DNA from: Aquimarina sp. MMG016
GTDB lineage: Bacteria; Bacteroidota; Bacteroidia; Flavobacteriales; Flavobacteriaceae
Assembly (NCBI RefSeq): GCF_018100805.1
Contig: NZ_JAGJEA010000003.1
Location: 62,001 to 126,000, forward strand
Length of the DNA: 64,000 nucleotides
Reading direction: 5' to 3'
Positions 24,336 through 32,882 of the stretch are shown in pieces. The notes under the pieces are model-generated. The model searched no databases. It saw only the letters and a list, made by a program, of their open reading frames with translations, and was not told the DNA's origin. Numbering within the stretch: position 1 is the stretch's first letter; every line of letters starts with the position of its first letter. A program made the translations under genes and the position numbers.

Positions 24336-27300
24336 TTGATGATAGTTTCTAAACTTCCCTATAAAAGCATTCTCCTTTTCATTATTCTTTTTGTATTTCA
24401 AAACCATATCTATTCTCAATCTGTAAAAGATACTATCCTTGCCACTCAATTTTATAAAAAGGCAGATTCTTTGATGAAAAACCGAAATTTTCCTGAGTCA
24501 ATAAAAGCTTTCAACAATGCTTTAGCACTTTATGAAAAGGAAAAGAAATGGAATAGAGTAGCTAGTTGTTATAACAAAATTTCAGAGAATCACTGGCGTA
24601 ACAACAATGCAAAAAATTCTTTGCAAAATGCGAAAAAGGCCTTAGATATAAGCAATGCTTATCTTAAAAAAGATAATCAGGAAGAAGCATTTGCTTACGA
24701 CAATATTGGCATATATTACGAAAACTCCTCACGTTATGATGACGCCTTGTCTTACTATAAAAAGGCTTTAACGATAAGACAAAAATTATTTAGTAAAAAT
24801 CATCCTGACCTCGCAATCTCTTATAGCAATTTAGGAATTATCAATCTCACAACCAGCAAATACTATGAAGCTTTACAGAATTTTGAAAGGGCATTAGTTA
24901 TCACTTTAGAAACATTAGGACAAGATCATTTAAAAACAGGTGGGATTTACAGCAATATGGGAAACTGTTTTTATGGTCTTGGAAAATTCGATAAATCTAT
25001 AGAGTATTTCAAAAAATATTCAGAAATAATAGCAAAAAACTTTGGTGAAAATCATTTCAACATGGGGATTGTATATACCAACCTGGGGGCAACATACAAT
25101 ACAATTAATCAATTTAGTAATTCAGAGTATTTCTATAAAAAGGCATTATCCATCTTTATTGAAAATAAATATACTACAGGCATAAGCAATCTATACACCA
25201 ACCTGGGAAATCTTTATCAGGAGAATGGAGAATATGACAAATCAATAATATACCATAAAAAAGGCTTGGCTATTGGTTTAGAGGTTTATGGAGAAACTCA
25301 TCCTAATGTTGGAAAAGCATATAATAATATTGGCAATTCTTATTCTTTTAAAGAAGAAAATAAAGAAGCTCTTAAATATTATGATAAAGCATTAAAAATT
25401 TATAAAACCGTTTTTGGAGAAAACCATAAAAGCATTGCAACAACCTATAATAATTTAGGCATTTTATATGCTCGTGAAAAAAAATATGACACAGCATTAA
25501 ATTATTATGAAGAAGCTATAAGGATACTTAAAAACTTTGTCAATCAGGACCATCCACAAATAGCATTCTATAATAATAACATTGCTGATCTTTATGCTAA
25601 AATGGGACAACCCGAAAATGCACTATTATATTTTAAAAAAGGGTTGAATATGGTGCAAAATAGATACGGAAAAAAACACCTTCTTACCACCTCATACTAT
25701 ATAAAAATTGCAAAAGTTTATAATCAACTAGAAAAGTATGAAAATGCTATAGCATATTTTGACAAGGCGCTGACCACAAATAACAAGAACCAGAACATTA
25801 AAAATTTTGATAACACTTTTAATGTTAGTGAAAATTACAATCCTTCATTGTTATTAGAAACAGTGCAGGGAAAAGCCAAAACATTCCAACTAAAGTTTCT
25901 AGAAAACAACATCCTAAAAGAACTAGAAAGAAGTGCTTCTTTATTTAAAGAAGCAGATATTCTTATCAATAATATAAGACAATCCTACAAAAATCATAAG
26001 GATAAATTAAGTTTTGCCAAACAGACTAAAGAAACCTACTACAATGCTATAAAAACACATCTGTTAAAACATCAAGAAACGCAAAAGCAAGAATCCTTAG
26101 AAAAAGTATTTTACTATATTGAAAGAAGTAAAAGTAATATCCTTAAGGAGTTATTAGATGATAATTTCTCTAAAAACTTTTCAGGGATACCAAAAGAACT
26201 ATTAGTACTAGAAAAAAAATTAAAAACAAATCGAGCTTTCTACACTTCGCAAATCATAAATAATAATTCAAAGACTTCAATTGATAGTTTAAAGATCAAA
26301 GAATATGAAAATCAATTATTTGCTATTGACACTAAACAAGATTCTTTGATAAAAAAATTAAAAACTGAATATCCACAATATTATCAGTTAAAACATAAAA
26401 ATGAATTGATGTCGCTCTCTGAAATCCAAAAAAAACTTGACAATGAGTCAACTCTATTAGAGTTTTTTACTGCTGACGTCAACACCTATGTAGTCATAAT
26501 TTCTAAAAGAAATGTTTCGGCAAAAAAGCTTGTTACACCTAAATTAGATAAAAACATTCAACTACTCAGACAATCTATTACAAACAAAAATACTGCTAAC
26601 TATAAGAAATTTGCTTCAGCATTGTACAAAGAACTAATTACTCCTATCAAAGATCAAATTATTGGAGACAACCTAATTATTGTTCCTGATGGACCACTTT
26701 GGCATCTAAATTTTGATCTGCTACTTACTGAAAATGTTGATTCTAATAATCCAAAACAACTATCATATTTTTTGAATGACTATGCGATAAATTATGCAAA
26801 CTCAGCAAACCTACTATTCAATTCTTTTAAAAGTGACCAAAAATCCGAGAAAAAGGAAGAATGCCTAGCATTTTCCTTTACTGATAGCTCCAATATTGTA
26901 AATTCTAAAGCAATAAGTTTGGCTACACTTAGAGGTTCTGTAGATGATCTGCCAGGGACACGAAAAGAAATTAAAGCTATCTCTAATATAGTTAAGGGAC
27001 AATATTATTATGGGTCAGAAGCCATCGAAGCAAATTTTAAGAAAAACGTTGGCAAATACAATATCCTTCATCTTGCACTTCATGGCGAAGTTGATAATGA
27101 ACACCCAGAGAAATCTAAACTCTTTTTCACTAAAAGCAAGGATACTTTAGAAGATAATCTTTTATATAGTCATGAATTATTTGCCATAGATATACCAGCA
27201 GAATTAACTGTTCTTAGCGCCTGCAATACAGGGACAGGTAAAATTGCTAAAGGAGAAGGTATTATGAGTCTAGGAAATGCTTTTCAATATGCTGGAACAA

Positions 27301-27608
27301 AGAGCTTATTGTTAACAAGCTGGGCGGTTTCTGATCAAACTACACCTGAACTTATGAAATATTTCTACTCAAACCTAAAGAAAGGGATGAACAAATCAAA
27401 AGCCTTACAACAAGCAAAATTACAATATCTAAATAATGCTGCGGTGAATCGCACAAATCCTTTTTACTGGGGAGGGTTTTACTTATTAGGCAACTCAAAT
27501 GCTATTGATTTTAGTGATAATAATTTTTCATATATAATTTTTGGGTTAGTAGGACTAGGAATTATATTACTAAGTTTATTTTGGTATAAACAGAAAACAA
27601 AAAACTAA
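24336..27608 (+). CDS. Membrane-anchored TPR-CHAT protein (caspase-like protease domain)
   Basis: A 1090-residue protein. It begins with a signal or anchor helix (about residues 9-27), followed by about ten tetratricopeptide repeats of the kinesin-light-chain type (repeated NLGNLY / YDKALKIYK / GENHP motifs, about 35-490), a helical linker, and a CHAT domain (about 830-1050). The catalytic pair is intact: His916 in LHLALHGE and Cys963 in LSACNTGTG. The domain ends FYWGGFYLLG, followed by a C-terminal membrane helix (about 1063-1082) and a basic tail. CHAT domains are caspase-like cysteine proteases found in separase and in bacterial Craspase systems. It stands alone here, although an ECF sigma/TPR pair of the kind it often accompanies lies 7 kb away. 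No target protein is known. Confidence 0.87.
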   Translation: MMIVSKLPYKSILLFIILFVFQNHIYSQSVKDTILATQFYKKADSLMKNRNFPESIKAFNNALALYEKEKKWNRVASCYNKISENHWRNNNAKNSLQNAKKALDISNAYLKKDNQEEAFAYDNIGIYYENSSRYDDALSYYKKALTIRQKLFSKNHPDLAISYSNLGIINLTTSKYYEALQNFERALVITLETLGQDHLKTGGIYSNMGNCFYGLGKFDKSIEYFKKYSEIIAKNFGENHFNMGIVYTNLGATYNTINQFSNSEYFYKKALSIFIENKYTTGISNLYTNLGNLYQENGEYDKSIIYHKKGLAIGLEVYGETHPNVGKAYNNIGNSYSFKEENKEALKYYDKALKIYKTVFGENHKSIATTYNNLGILYAREKKYDTALNYYEEAIRILKNFVNQDHPQIAFYNNNIADLYAKMGQPENALLYFKKGLNMVQNRYGKKHLLTTSYYIKIAKVYNQLEKYENAIAYFDKALTTNNKNQNIKNFDNTFNVSENYNPSLLLETVQGKAKTFQLKFLENNILKELERSASLFKEADILINNIRQSYKNHKDKLSFAKQTKETYYNAIKTHLLKHQETQKQESLEKVFYYIERSKSNILKELLDDNFSKNFSGIPKELLVLEKKLKTNRAFYTSQIINNNSKTSIDSLKIKEYENQLFAIDTKQDSLIKKLKTEYPQYYQLKHKNELMSLSEIQKKLDNESTLLEFFTADVNTYVVIISKRNVSAKKLVTPKLDKNIQLLRQSITNKNTANYKKFASALYKELITPIKDQIIGDNLIIVPDGPLWHLNFDLLLTENVDSNNPKQLSYFLNDYAINYANSANLLFNSFKSDQKSEKKEECLAFSFTDSSNIVNSKAISLATLRGSVDDLPGTRKEIKAISNIVKGQYYYGSEAIEANFKKNVGKYNILHLALHGEVDNEHPEKSKLFFTKSKDTLEDNLLYSHELFAIDIPAELTVLSACNTGTGKIAKGEGIMSLGNAFQYAGTKSLLLTSWAVSDQTTPELMKYFYSNLKKGMNKSKALQQAKLQYLNNAAVNRTNPFYWGGFYLLGNSNAIDFSDNNFSYIIFGLVGLGIILLSLFWYKQKTKN

Positions 27609-27649
27609 TACGAGTTAATTGTTTACTTTAGTCATGAAGAAAATTTACC

Positions 27650-28660
27650 ATGATACTAGTCACAGGAGCAACAGGTTTAGTGGGCACACACCTATTAGTG
27701 AAGCTAATACAAGAAAAGAAAAAAGTCAGAGCTTTATACAGAACGGAAAAGAAAAAAGAGCAAGCTAAAAAAGTCTTCTCTTCTAATTTTTCTGAAGATG
27801 GTGCTGCGTTATTTGATTCTATCGAATGGTTTAAGGCATCTATTAATGATGTCCCTTTACTTTCGGAAGCTTTTAAAAACATTACTCACGTATATCATTG
27901 TGCCGCCCGGATAACCTTTAATCCTTCTCATTATAAAAAATTGCGAAAGATCAATATTGAAGGGACAGCTAATATTGTCAATCTTTGTTTAATACACGAT
28001 GTAGAAAAGCTTTGTCACGTAAGTTCTATTGCGGCTCTAGGAGATGACCCTTCTAAATCTTCTTTGGACGAAAAAGCTGAGTGGAACCCTGAGATTCCTA
28101 ATTCTGTCTATGCTATAACCAAATACGGGGCAGAAATGGAGGTATGGAGAGGAACCCAGGAAGGCCTTAATGCAGTCATTGTAAATCCGGGAGTTATCAT
28201 TGGACCAGGTTTTTTTAATACTGGTAGCGGATATCTTTTTAAAAAAATATATACCGGAATGAAATATTACACAACAGGAACTACCGGATATGTAGCTATC
28301 AACGATGTAGTCAATGTCATGAATCAGTTGATGGAGGGTCATTATAATAAAGAAAGATATATTCTGGTAGGAGAAAACTTAAGTTTTAAAACTGCTTTTT
28401 CTATGATGGCAGAAGCACTTAACAAACCTGTTCCAAAAAAGAAAGCCTCACCATTCTTGATGAAAATTGCATTTTACTTACAATTATTTAGTAAAACTTT
28501 CTTTAGAACAAAACGTACTATATTTAAGTCTTCCATTAAAAGTGCATTTTCGACAACAATGTATAAAAATGATAAAATAAAAAAGGAGTTAACTTATAGT
28601 TTTACACCTGTAAAAAAAGCAATTCAGGAGACAGCTACTGCTTTTTTAAAGCAGATTTAA
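27650..28660 (+). CDS. NAD(P)-dependent epimerase/dehydratase (extended SDR family)
   Basis: A 336-residue Rossmann-fold protein. The N-terminal nucleotide motif is ILVTGATGLVGTHL (residues 2-15), followed by the acidic strand and the catalytic YxxxK as YAITKYG (about residue 155), with the active-site Ser in VSSIAALG. This places it with extended short-chain dehydrogenases that act on nucleotide sugars, flavonoids or sterols. The substrate is not predictable from context. Its 3' end overlaps the DUF4296 gene on the other strand by 26 bases. Confidence 0.85.
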   Translation: MILVTGATGLVGTHLLVKLIQEKKKVRALYRTEKKKEQAKKVFSSNFSEDGAALFDSIEWFKASINDVPLLSEAFKNITHVYHCAARITFNPSHYKKLRKINIEGTANIVNLCLIHDVEKLCHVSSIAALGDDPSKSSLDEKAEWNPEIPNSVYAITKYGAEMEVWRGTQEGLNAVIVNPGVIIGPGFFNTGSGYLFKKIYTGMKYYTTGTTGYVAINDVVNVMNQLMEGHYNKERYILVGENLSFKTAFSMMAEALNKPVPKKKASPFLMKIAFYLQLFSKTFFRTKRTIFKSSIKSAFSTTMYKNDKIKKELTYSFTPVKKAIQETATAFLKQI

Positions 28661-29147
28661 ATCTTTTTTTCTTAGCTTCTATGATTTCAGACTCCATTAA
28701 TTCCTCATGACTTAAATCTTCAAGACTAATTTCATCTTCATCCAATTCTATTCCTTTTGCTCCTTTAATAGAATCTGCAATTTTTTTGATAGAATCCTCT
28801 TTCTTGCTCTGCTTCTCATATTTCAGCTTTTCTTTTTCAAGGTTATTTTTTACTCTAGCAAAAATCTGCTGATAATCTTTTAATTGACTTGTATACCAAG
28901 CATTACTATTTGCAAAAACTAAACTATCAACCCCATGTTTTTTAAGAATATAAGCTTCTGGGTTGATTTTTTTCTGTTCCAAAACTTTTCGATAAGCACT
29001 TTTAGATGCTTTAATAAAAGCTATTTCAGTAAGCATTTCTACCATTTTATCTTCACTTATCAAATTATCAGGTTTTGAAACCTTATCAACACTCTGACAA
29101 GAAAGAAAGACTATAATGGTAAAGAAAAATATTATCTTTTTAATCAT
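28635..29147 (-). CDS. DUF4296 domain lipoprotein
   Basis: A 170-residue lipoprotein with a lipobox (VFLSC, Cys17) and a helical DUF4296 domain with the conserved MVEMLTEIAFIKASKS and YILKKHGVDSLVFANSNAWY segments. The tail from residue 115 is highly charged (K/E-rich). The domain is confined to Bacteroidota and has no assigned function. It is the last gene after a glycosyltransferase and pyrC and is coupled to pyrC by a four-base overlap; the same order is common in flavobacteria. Confidence 0.82.
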   Translation of the reverse strand: MIKKIIFFFTIIVFLSCQSVDKVSKPDNLISEDKMVEMLTEIAFIKASKSAYRKVLEQKKINPEAYILKKHGVDSLVFANSNAWYTSQLKDYQQIFARVKNNLEKEKLKYEKQSKKEDSIKKIADSIKGAKGIELDEDEISLEDLSHEELMESEIIEAKKKRFKSALKKQ

Positions 29148-30490
29148 CTATCGAAAGTTAATCGTTGCGCATTCTTTACATCATAGAACTTAAAGTTTTT
29201 ATATACTAACGCTCCATTTACAAAAGTGTGCGTAATTCTGGATTTAAAAGTAGTACCTTCAAATGGAGACCAACCACATTTATAGGCAATATTGTCTTTA
29301 TTAACAGTCCAGGGAGCATTTAAATCGACCAAAACGGCATCTGCACAATACCCTTCTTTAATATATCCTCTTTTTTCTACCTGAAATAAAATCGCAGGGT
29401 TATGGGACATTTTCTCCACGATTTTTTCTATTGAAATTTTACCTTGATGATAAAACTCTAACATTGCAGGAAGTGCATGCTGCACCAATGGCCCTCCTGA
29501 AGGAGCTTTGGTGTATACGTTATCTTTTTCTTCGGCTGTATGTGGAGCATGATCTGTGGCAATTACGTCCAATTTATCATCCAAAAGCCCCTGAAACAAA
29601 GCTTCTCGATCATTTGCAGTTTTCACAGCCGGATTCCATTTAATATGGGTTCCTTTGGTATCATAATCCTTATCAGAAAACCAAAGATGATGTATACACA
29701 CCTCGGCCGTAATTTTCTTTTCTTTCAAAGGAATTTTATTGGTAAACAATTCTAACTCCTTTGCTGTAGACAGATGAAAAACATGTAGTCTGGCACCAGT
29801 TTTCTTAGCCAATTCGACAGCTCTTGAAGAGGATAAATAACAAGCTTCTTCACTCCTGATAATAGGATGATACTTCAGTGGAATATCATCTCCATATTGT
29901 TTCTTATACGTTTCGGTGTTATTTCTAATTGTTTGTTCATCTTCGCAATGTACAGATATTAAAAGATCTGTAGACGAAAATATCTTTTCTAATACTTCAG
30001 GATCATCAACCAACATATTTCCTGTAGAAGAACCTAAAAACAGCTTAAGTCCTGCCACATTTTTAGAATCTACTTTTAAGATTTCTTCTAAATTATCATT
30101 TGTTCCACCAAACATAAAAGAATAATTGGCAGAACTGGTCTTTGCAGCAATGGCAAATTTCTCTTCTAGTTTTTCTATCGTTGTGGTCTGAGGAACTGTA
30201 TTCGGCATTTCAATAAAAGAAGTAATACCTCCAGCGATAGCTGCTCTAGATTCTGTTTCGATATTTGCCTTATGAGTTAAACCCGGTTCTCTAAAATGTA
30301 CCTGGTCATCAATTACTCCAGGTAATAAATATTTACCTTCAGCATCAAAAATTTGTACATCAGGAGATTTTGCACTGATCTGCGGAGCAATCTCTTTAAA
30401 AAAACCATTTTCTATATAAACATCACCATTAAAGATCTCTCCTTCATTGACGATATTAGCATTTTTAATAAGCACACTCTCCATAATCAT
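29144..30490 (-). CDS. pyrC: Dihydroorotase with QxH in place of the HxH metal motif
   Basis: A 448-residue amidohydrolase assigned as dihydroorotase, the third step of pyrimidine synthesis. It has the family order: opening motif PGVIDDQVHFREPGLTHK, the Lys of the carboxylated-lysine motif in GLKLFLGSS, HCEDE, HVFHLST and DHAPH. The opening motif reads D-D-Q-V-H, whereas most dihydroorotases have D-x-H-x-H, so the first metal-ligand His is Gln. I believe this variant recurs in Bacteroidota sequences, so the protein may still be active. A start at 30484 is equally possible. It overlaps both neighbours by four bases. Confidence 0.85.
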   Translation of the reverse strand: MIMESVLIKNANIVNEGEIFNGDVYIENGFFKEIAPQISAKSPDVQIFDAEGKYLLPGVIDDQVHFREPGLTHKANIETESRAAIAGGITSFIEMPNTVPQTTTIEKLEEKFAIAAKTSSANYSFMFGGTNDNLEEILKVDSKNVAGLKLFLGSSTGNMLVDDPEVLEKIFSSTDLLISVHCEDEQTIRNNTETYKKQYGDDIPLKYHPIIRSEEACYLSSSRAVELAKKTGARLHVFHLSTAKELELFTNKIPLKEKKITAEVCIHHLWFSDKDYDTKGTHIKWNPAVKTANDREALFQGLLDDKLDVIATDHAPHTAEEKDNVYTKAPSGGPLVQHALPAMLEFYHQGKISIEKIVEKMSHNPAILFQVEKRGYIKEGYCADAVLVDLNAPWTVNKDNIAYKCGWSPFEGTTFKSRITHTFVNGALVYKNFKFYDVKNAQRLTFDR

Positions 30491-31218
30491 ATTTCGTAAC
30501 TATTAAACAAACTTTTTATTTTCATTGTAAGCACTCCAAAAACGGCTTCAGAAATAATTCCTTTACTCATTTTTGAAGTCCCTCTGGTTCGATCTGTAAA
30601 GACAACCGGAACCTCTTTTATATTAAATTTCAAAAGATATGCTTTGAATTTCATTTCTATTTGAAAAGCATATCCTACAAATTTTATCTTATCCAGATTT
30701 ATTTTCTCTAAAACCTCTCTTTTATAACAGATAAATCCAGCCGTTGTGTCATGAATATTCATTCCTGTAATAAAACGAACATATTTAGAAGCCAACCAAG
30801 ACAGTAATACTCTAGTCATTGGCCAATTCACCACATTCACTCCGGTAACATATCTGGAACCTATAGCTACATCAGCATTTCCTTTTGAACAGGTATTATA
30901 CAATCTAATAAGATCATTAGGGTTATGAGAGAAATCCGCATCCATTTCGAAAATATATTCATAAGAATGCTCCAACGCCCATTTAAACCCCGCAATATAT
31001 GCTGTACCTAATCCTAATTTCCCTTTTCTTTCCAATAAAAAAAGACTGTCCTTATATTCAGATAGTAATTCTTTTACCTTATCAGAAGTCCCATCAGGAG
31101 AATTATCATCTACTATAAGAATATTAAAATCACGCTGCAAAGAGAACACATTTCTGATAATACGTTCTATGTTTTCAATTTCATTATAGGTAGGTATAAT
31201 TACTAAAGCGTCCACCAT
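30487..31218 (-). CDS. Dolichol/polyprenol-phosphate mannosyltransferase-like GT2 glycosyltransferase
   Basis: A 243-residue GT-A glycosyltransferase of the Dpm1 type. It starts ALVIIPTYNEIENIERII, has the acidic sugar-nucleotide motif ILIVDDNSPDGT, the metal motif MDADFSHNP and the GSRYVTG segment that marks polyprenol-phosphate mannose synthases. No C-terminal membrane domain is present, as in soluble Dpm1. It is the first gene of the operon with pyrC and DUF4296, and a perfect -7 element is upstream. The acceptor is inferred from family. Confidence 0.9.
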   Translation of the reverse strand: MVDALVIIPTYNEIENIERIIRNVFSLQRDFNILIVDDNSPDGTSDKVKELLSEYKDSLFLLERKGKLGLGTAYIAGFKWALEHSYEYIFEMDADFSHNPNDLIRLYNTCSKGNADVAIGSRYVTGVNVVNWPMTRVLLSWLASKYVRFITGMNIHDTTAGFICYKREVLEKINLDKIKFVGYAFQIEMKFKAYLLKFNIKEVPVVFTDRTRGTSKMSKGIISEAVFGVLTMKIKSLFNSYEI

Positions 31219-31234
31219 TTAGGCTGTTTTCAGG

Positions 31235-31242
31235 CAAATATA
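31235..31242 (-). promoter_or_regulatory. -7 element TATATTTG of the glycosyltransferase-pyrC-DUF4296 operon
   Basis: A perfect TAnnTTTG on the minus strand, only 16 bases before the ATG, so the leader would be about 10 bases. Confidence 0.6.
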
Positions 31243-31351
31243 ACTAAATAATCAGTAGCTATTTTTTAGTTTTTACAGTAAAGTCCATCTATTAAAGTAC
31301 AAGTAATTTTAGATTTCATATACTTTATTTTATAAACAGACAGTTATAGTT

Positions 31352-31359
31352 TAATTTTA
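31352..31359 (+). promoter_or_regulatory. -7-like element TAATTTTA of the DUF4271 gene
   Basis: One mismatch from TAnnTTTG, 16 bases before the ATG. Weaker than the element that serves hemD inside the DUF4271 gene. Confidence 0.35.
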
Positions 31360-31374
31360 CGAACTTTATCAAAT

Positions 31375-32028
31375 ATGGAATTTATTACCCGAGATATAAT
31401 AACAACCAATTGGATAACTATTTTAATAGTAGCATCTCTTGCATTATTAGCCACTGCAAAGCTAATGAATCAAGGAAGGTTTGCAGATTTTATAATGCTT
31501 TTCAACAATAATAAATATATACTTTTACAACAAAAGTCTAATAAAATATCTACCCCATTTAATATTATTCTAATTGCTTTTCAGATTATATCTATATCCT
31601 TATTTATCTATATCTGCTGGAAAACTTTTGATTTACACAACACTACAACTAATGCTTTTCTATATCTAAAAATAGCTACGGTTTATGGAATGATTGTTAT
31701 TTGTAAGCTATTAGTCGAAAAAATTATTGCGACAATTTTTTCTATGGATACAATTATTGATGATTATTTATTTTATAAAATATCATATCGCAATTTTTTG
31801 GGTCTAATTTTATTACCTTTTAGTATAATCTTCATATATACTGCAATACCTTCAAAAATTGTGCTAATTGTACTGCTAATAATTTTATTAATACTAAACC
31901 TTATTGTATTAATTTCTACCTATAAGAAAAATGAAAACATTATTTTAAATCACTTGTTCTATTTTATTTTGTATCTTTGCGCTCTTGAAATTACACCGTA
32001 TTTTATACTGTATAAGCTTATTAAGTAA
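31375..32028 (+). CDS. DUF4271 membrane protein
   Basis: A 217-residue protein with about six hydrophobic helices and a short basic loop after the first (KLMNQGRFADFIMLFNNNKYILL), the signature of DUF4271. The family is restricted to Bacteroidota and almost always lies directly before a uroporphyrinogen-III synthase gene, as here, so a role connected to heme synthesis or transport has been suspected but is unproven. A perfect -7 element for hemD is located inside its last codons. Confidence 0.82.
   Translation: MEFITRDIITTNWITILIVASLALLATAKLMNQGRFADFIMLFNNNKYILLQQKSNKISTPFNIILIAFQIISISLFIYICWKTFDLHNTTTNAFLYLKIATVYGMIVICKLLVEKIIATIFSMDTIIDDYLFYKISYRNFLGLILLPFSIIFIYTAIPSKIVLIVLLIILLILNLIVLISTYKKNENIILNHLFYFILYLCALEITPYFILYKLIK
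31972..31979 (+). promoter_or_regulatory. -7 element TATCTTTG inside the end of the DUF4271 gene (hemD promoter)
   Basis: A perfect TAnnTTTG with a TTG 15 bases upstream; about 78 bases before the hemD ATG. It would let hemD be transcribed independently of DUF4271. Confidence 0.5.
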
Positions 32029-32057
32029 TTGGTAGGATCTTTACAAAAAGAATATTT

Positions 32058-32804
32058 ATGAAAGTGAAAACAATTTTGGTCTCACAACCAGAGCCTAAAG
32101 TAGAAAATTCACCTTATTTTGATCTGGAGGAAAAAGAAAAGGTAAAAATAGACTTTATACCTTTTATTCATGTTGAAGGAGTTGATGCTAAAGAAGTAAG
32201 ATTACAAAAAGTGGATTTGTCACAATACACTGCTATAATTCTTACTAGTCGTAATTCTGTTGATCATTTCTTCAGAATTGCTGAAGAAATGAGGTACAAA
32301 GTTCCTGATACACTTAAATACTTCTGTCAGAGCGAAGCAGTTGCTTACTATTTGCAGAAATATGTAGTTTATCGAAAGCGAAAAATTTATGTTGGAAAGC
32401 GAACTTTTCAAGAATTATCCCCTTTGATTAAAAAGTATAAGAATGAGAAGTTCTTATTGCCATCATCGGATAAATTAAAGCCTTTGATTCCTGAGACTCT
32501 AGATGGTCTAAAAATAGATTGGAAGCAAGGAGTTTTTTACAAAACTGTAGTTAGTGATTTATCTAACCTTAGAAATGTATTCTATGATGTATTAGTTTTC
32601 TTTAGTCCATCTGGAATTCAATCATTGTTTGAGAATTTTCCTGACTTTAAACAAAACGAAACTCGTATTGCTGTATTTGGAAACTCTACGGTAAGAGCTG
32701 CAGAAGAACACGGATTAGTAGTTGATATACAGGCTCCAACTCCTGAAACTCCTTCTATGACCATGGCACTTCAGAAATATATTAAAGAAGTAAACAAGAA
32801 GTAA
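32058..32804 (+). CDS. hemD: Uroporphyrinogen-III synthase
   Basis: A 248-residue two-lobed HemD protein that closes hydroxymethylbilane to uroporphyrinogen III, the last common step of tetrapyrrole synthesis. Family segments are weak in general; here I see ILTSRNSVDHFF near residue 60, the helix SEAVAYYLQKYV, LPSSDKLKPLIP and the C-terminal VFFSPSGIQSLFENF. The order DUF4271-hemD-pckA is conserved in flavobacteria, which supports the call. A strong bidirectional terminator follows. Confidence 0.88.
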   Translation: MKVKTILVSQPEPKVENSPYFDLEEKEKVKIDFIPFIHVEGVDAKEVRLQKVDLSQYTAIILTSRNSVDHFFRIAEEMRYKVPDTLKYFCQSEAVAYYLQKYVVYRKRKIYVGKRTFQELSPLIKKYKNEKFLLPSSDKLKPLIPETLDGLKIDWKQGVFYKTVVSDLSNLRNVFYDVLVFFSPSGIQSLFENFPDFKQNETRIAVFGNSTVRAAEEHGLVVDIQAPTPETPSMTMALQKYIKEVNKK

Positions 32805-32829
32805 TTAGTAATACTTTTTAAAACATAAA

Positions 32830-32862
32830 AAAGGCCTGAAAATTCGATTTTCAGGCCTTTTC
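32830..32862. terminator. Bidirectional terminator between hemD and pckA
   Basis: Perfect 14-bp arms AAAGGCCTGAAAAT and its complement with loop TCG, flanked by A and T runs. hemD and pckA converge on it. Confidence 0.92.
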
Positions 32863-32882
32863 TTTATATCTATATTCTATAT

